Assembly (NCBI GenBank): GCA_900756765.1
Contig: CAAELE010000007.1
Location: 1 to 64,000, forward strand
Length of the DNA stretch: 64,000 bases
Source: an uncultured Collinsella sp.
GTDB taxonomy: Bacteria > Actinomycetota > Coriobacteriia > Coriobacteriales > Coriobacteriaceae
Direction: 5' to 3'
The translations under genes were made by a program, and so were the position numbers. The notes under the pieces were generated by a model. That model was not told the DNA's origin and ran no database searches. It saw nothing but the letters and a program-made list of their open reading frames with translations. Positions 63,407-64,000 of the stretch are shown piece after piece. The first letter of the stretch is position 1. Each line of letters starts with the position of its first letter.

Positions 63407-64000
63407 CTAGCGCAGCTGGGCGTAATGGTTGTAAATCGTAATAGCCGTGGGATAAAGATAACGCCCGGACTGGATCACGTAGACCAGACCCTGCGCAAAA
63501 CAGGAGAAGAACAACTCGTCAAGCGTCGACTCCCCCACCATCTTGCGCAGCGCGATGGCATAATCACCATGGCGGTTGGGCTCGATGGCATCGGCCACAA
63601 AGACCACCATATCGAGCGGCGTCATGTCGCAGGCGCCAACGGTGTGACGGTCGACAGCCTGGAAAACAGCAGACGATAGCTCGGGAAAAAGCTGCGGAAG
63701 CTCATAGGCGGCAACCGGGCCATGCAGCAGCGGTGTCGCGGCCGAAGGAGAGCCGGCAACCTTGATGCCGTAGTGCAGCGCGCGGGCAACGAGCTCGTCG
63801 TCGGAGAGTACCTTATCCCAGTCGTGAATCAGGCCGGCGGCAGCGGCATCAAAGCGATCGACGCCGTACACCTCGGCCAGATGAAGCGCGGTCTCGGCAA
63901 CACCAAGCGAATGCATGTAGCGCTTGCGTTTATCCTTCATACGGACATCGAGCAGCTCTTGAATGCGCTTGAGCAGTGCGCGCTCATCGCCCTCAAACTG
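63407..64000 (-). CDS. yqeK: YqeK-type HD hydrolase (partial, cut by the window edge)
   Basis: An HD-domain protein of the bis(5'-nucleosyl)-tetraphosphatase YqeK family: RYMHSLGVAETALHLAEVYG, the metal site GLIHDWDKVLSDDEL, LLHGPVAAYELPQLF and DRHTVGACDMTPLDMVVFVADAIEPNR. The first internal ATG is at 63940, but the frame stays open to the window edge with fitting sequence (RALLKRIQELLDVRMKDKRK). The true start is therefore outside, leaving 197 residues here. nadD is the usual upstream neighbour; a fusion cannot be excluded. Confidence 0.9.
   Translation of the reverse strand, partial: QFEGDERALLKRIQELLDVRMKDKRKRYMHSLGVAETALHLAEVYGVDRFDAAAAGLIHDWDKVLSDDELVARALHYGIKVAGSPSAATPLLHGPVAAYELPQLFPELSSAVFQAVDRHTVGACDMTPLDMVVFVADAIEPNRHGDYAIALRKMVGESTLDELFFSCFAQGLVYVIQSGRYLYPTAITIYNHYAQLR

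Noticed and set aside
63407..64000. A complete yqeK starting at the ATG at 63940
   Set aside because: The frame remains open with family-like sequence to the window edge, so the gene is partial here.

Overview
The window is a gene-dense, GC-rich bacterial chromosome segment of almost entirely core genes, nearly all on the minus strand. I infer an actinobacterium of the class Coriobacteriia, most probably Collinsella or a close relative. The grounds are an actinobacterial-type integration host factor next to gmk and rpoZ, a fermentative bifunctional AdhE, pyruvate phosphate dikinase with its regulatory protein, and the MEP isoprenoid genes dxr and ispG. This is inference from gene content, not a database match. 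I found no tRNA, rRNA, CRISPR array, transposase or prophage gene.

Reading along the minus strand from the right: yqeK (cut by the window edge) and rsfS; dinB alone on the plus strand, divergent from rpsP-khpA-rimM-trmD-lepB; glyQ-glyS-ppsR; ppdK; a 935-residue secreted protein with an aerolysin-like core; rplS; rnhB; yraN-comM-dprA-trmFO-xerC; rpsB-tsf; and a long run pyrH-frr-uppS-cdsA-dxr-rseP-ispG-proS (ribosome recycling, phospholipid and isoprenoid synthesis, membrane proteolysis, tRNA charging). A plus-strand island follows with rpmB, adhE and a small-molecule kinase-like gene. Then come the pyrimidine operon pyrR-pyrB-pyrC-pyrK-pyrD-pyrF behind a leader attenuator, mihF-gmk-rpoZ-thiI, comEA-comEC-holA, rpsT, and lepA-dusB-hemW-J protein-dnaJ-mtaB-phoH-ybeY-dgkA-era-recO, ending with rpsO and pnp. 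Intrinsic terminators separate most of these units. Start codons are often GTG or TTG after a clear Shine-Dalgarno sequence, and overlaps of 1 to 20 bases show translational coupling.

The genes serve translation (ribosomal proteins S2, S15, S16, S20, L19, L28; EF-Ts, RRF, EF4, tRNA modification and synthetases), pyrimidine synthesis, envelope precursor synthesis, DNA uptake and processing (ComEA, ComEC, DprA, ComM), and fermentative carbon flow (AdhE, PPDK).

The accessory gene that stands out is the secreted protein at 48952-51759. It has a signal peptide, a Ser/Thr-rich alternating segment like the pore-forming core of aerolysin/ETX-MTX2 toxins, Ig-like regions, a low-complexity linker and an unrecognised C-terminal helical domain. 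Other points of interest are a three-hairpin pyr attenuator, a membrane-anchored J protein with a truncated substrate-binding region, a site-2 protease with a winged-helix-like insertion, an xerC without a usual start codon, a 117-base nested inverted repeat at the left edge, and operator-like palindromes upstream of adhE and ppdK.
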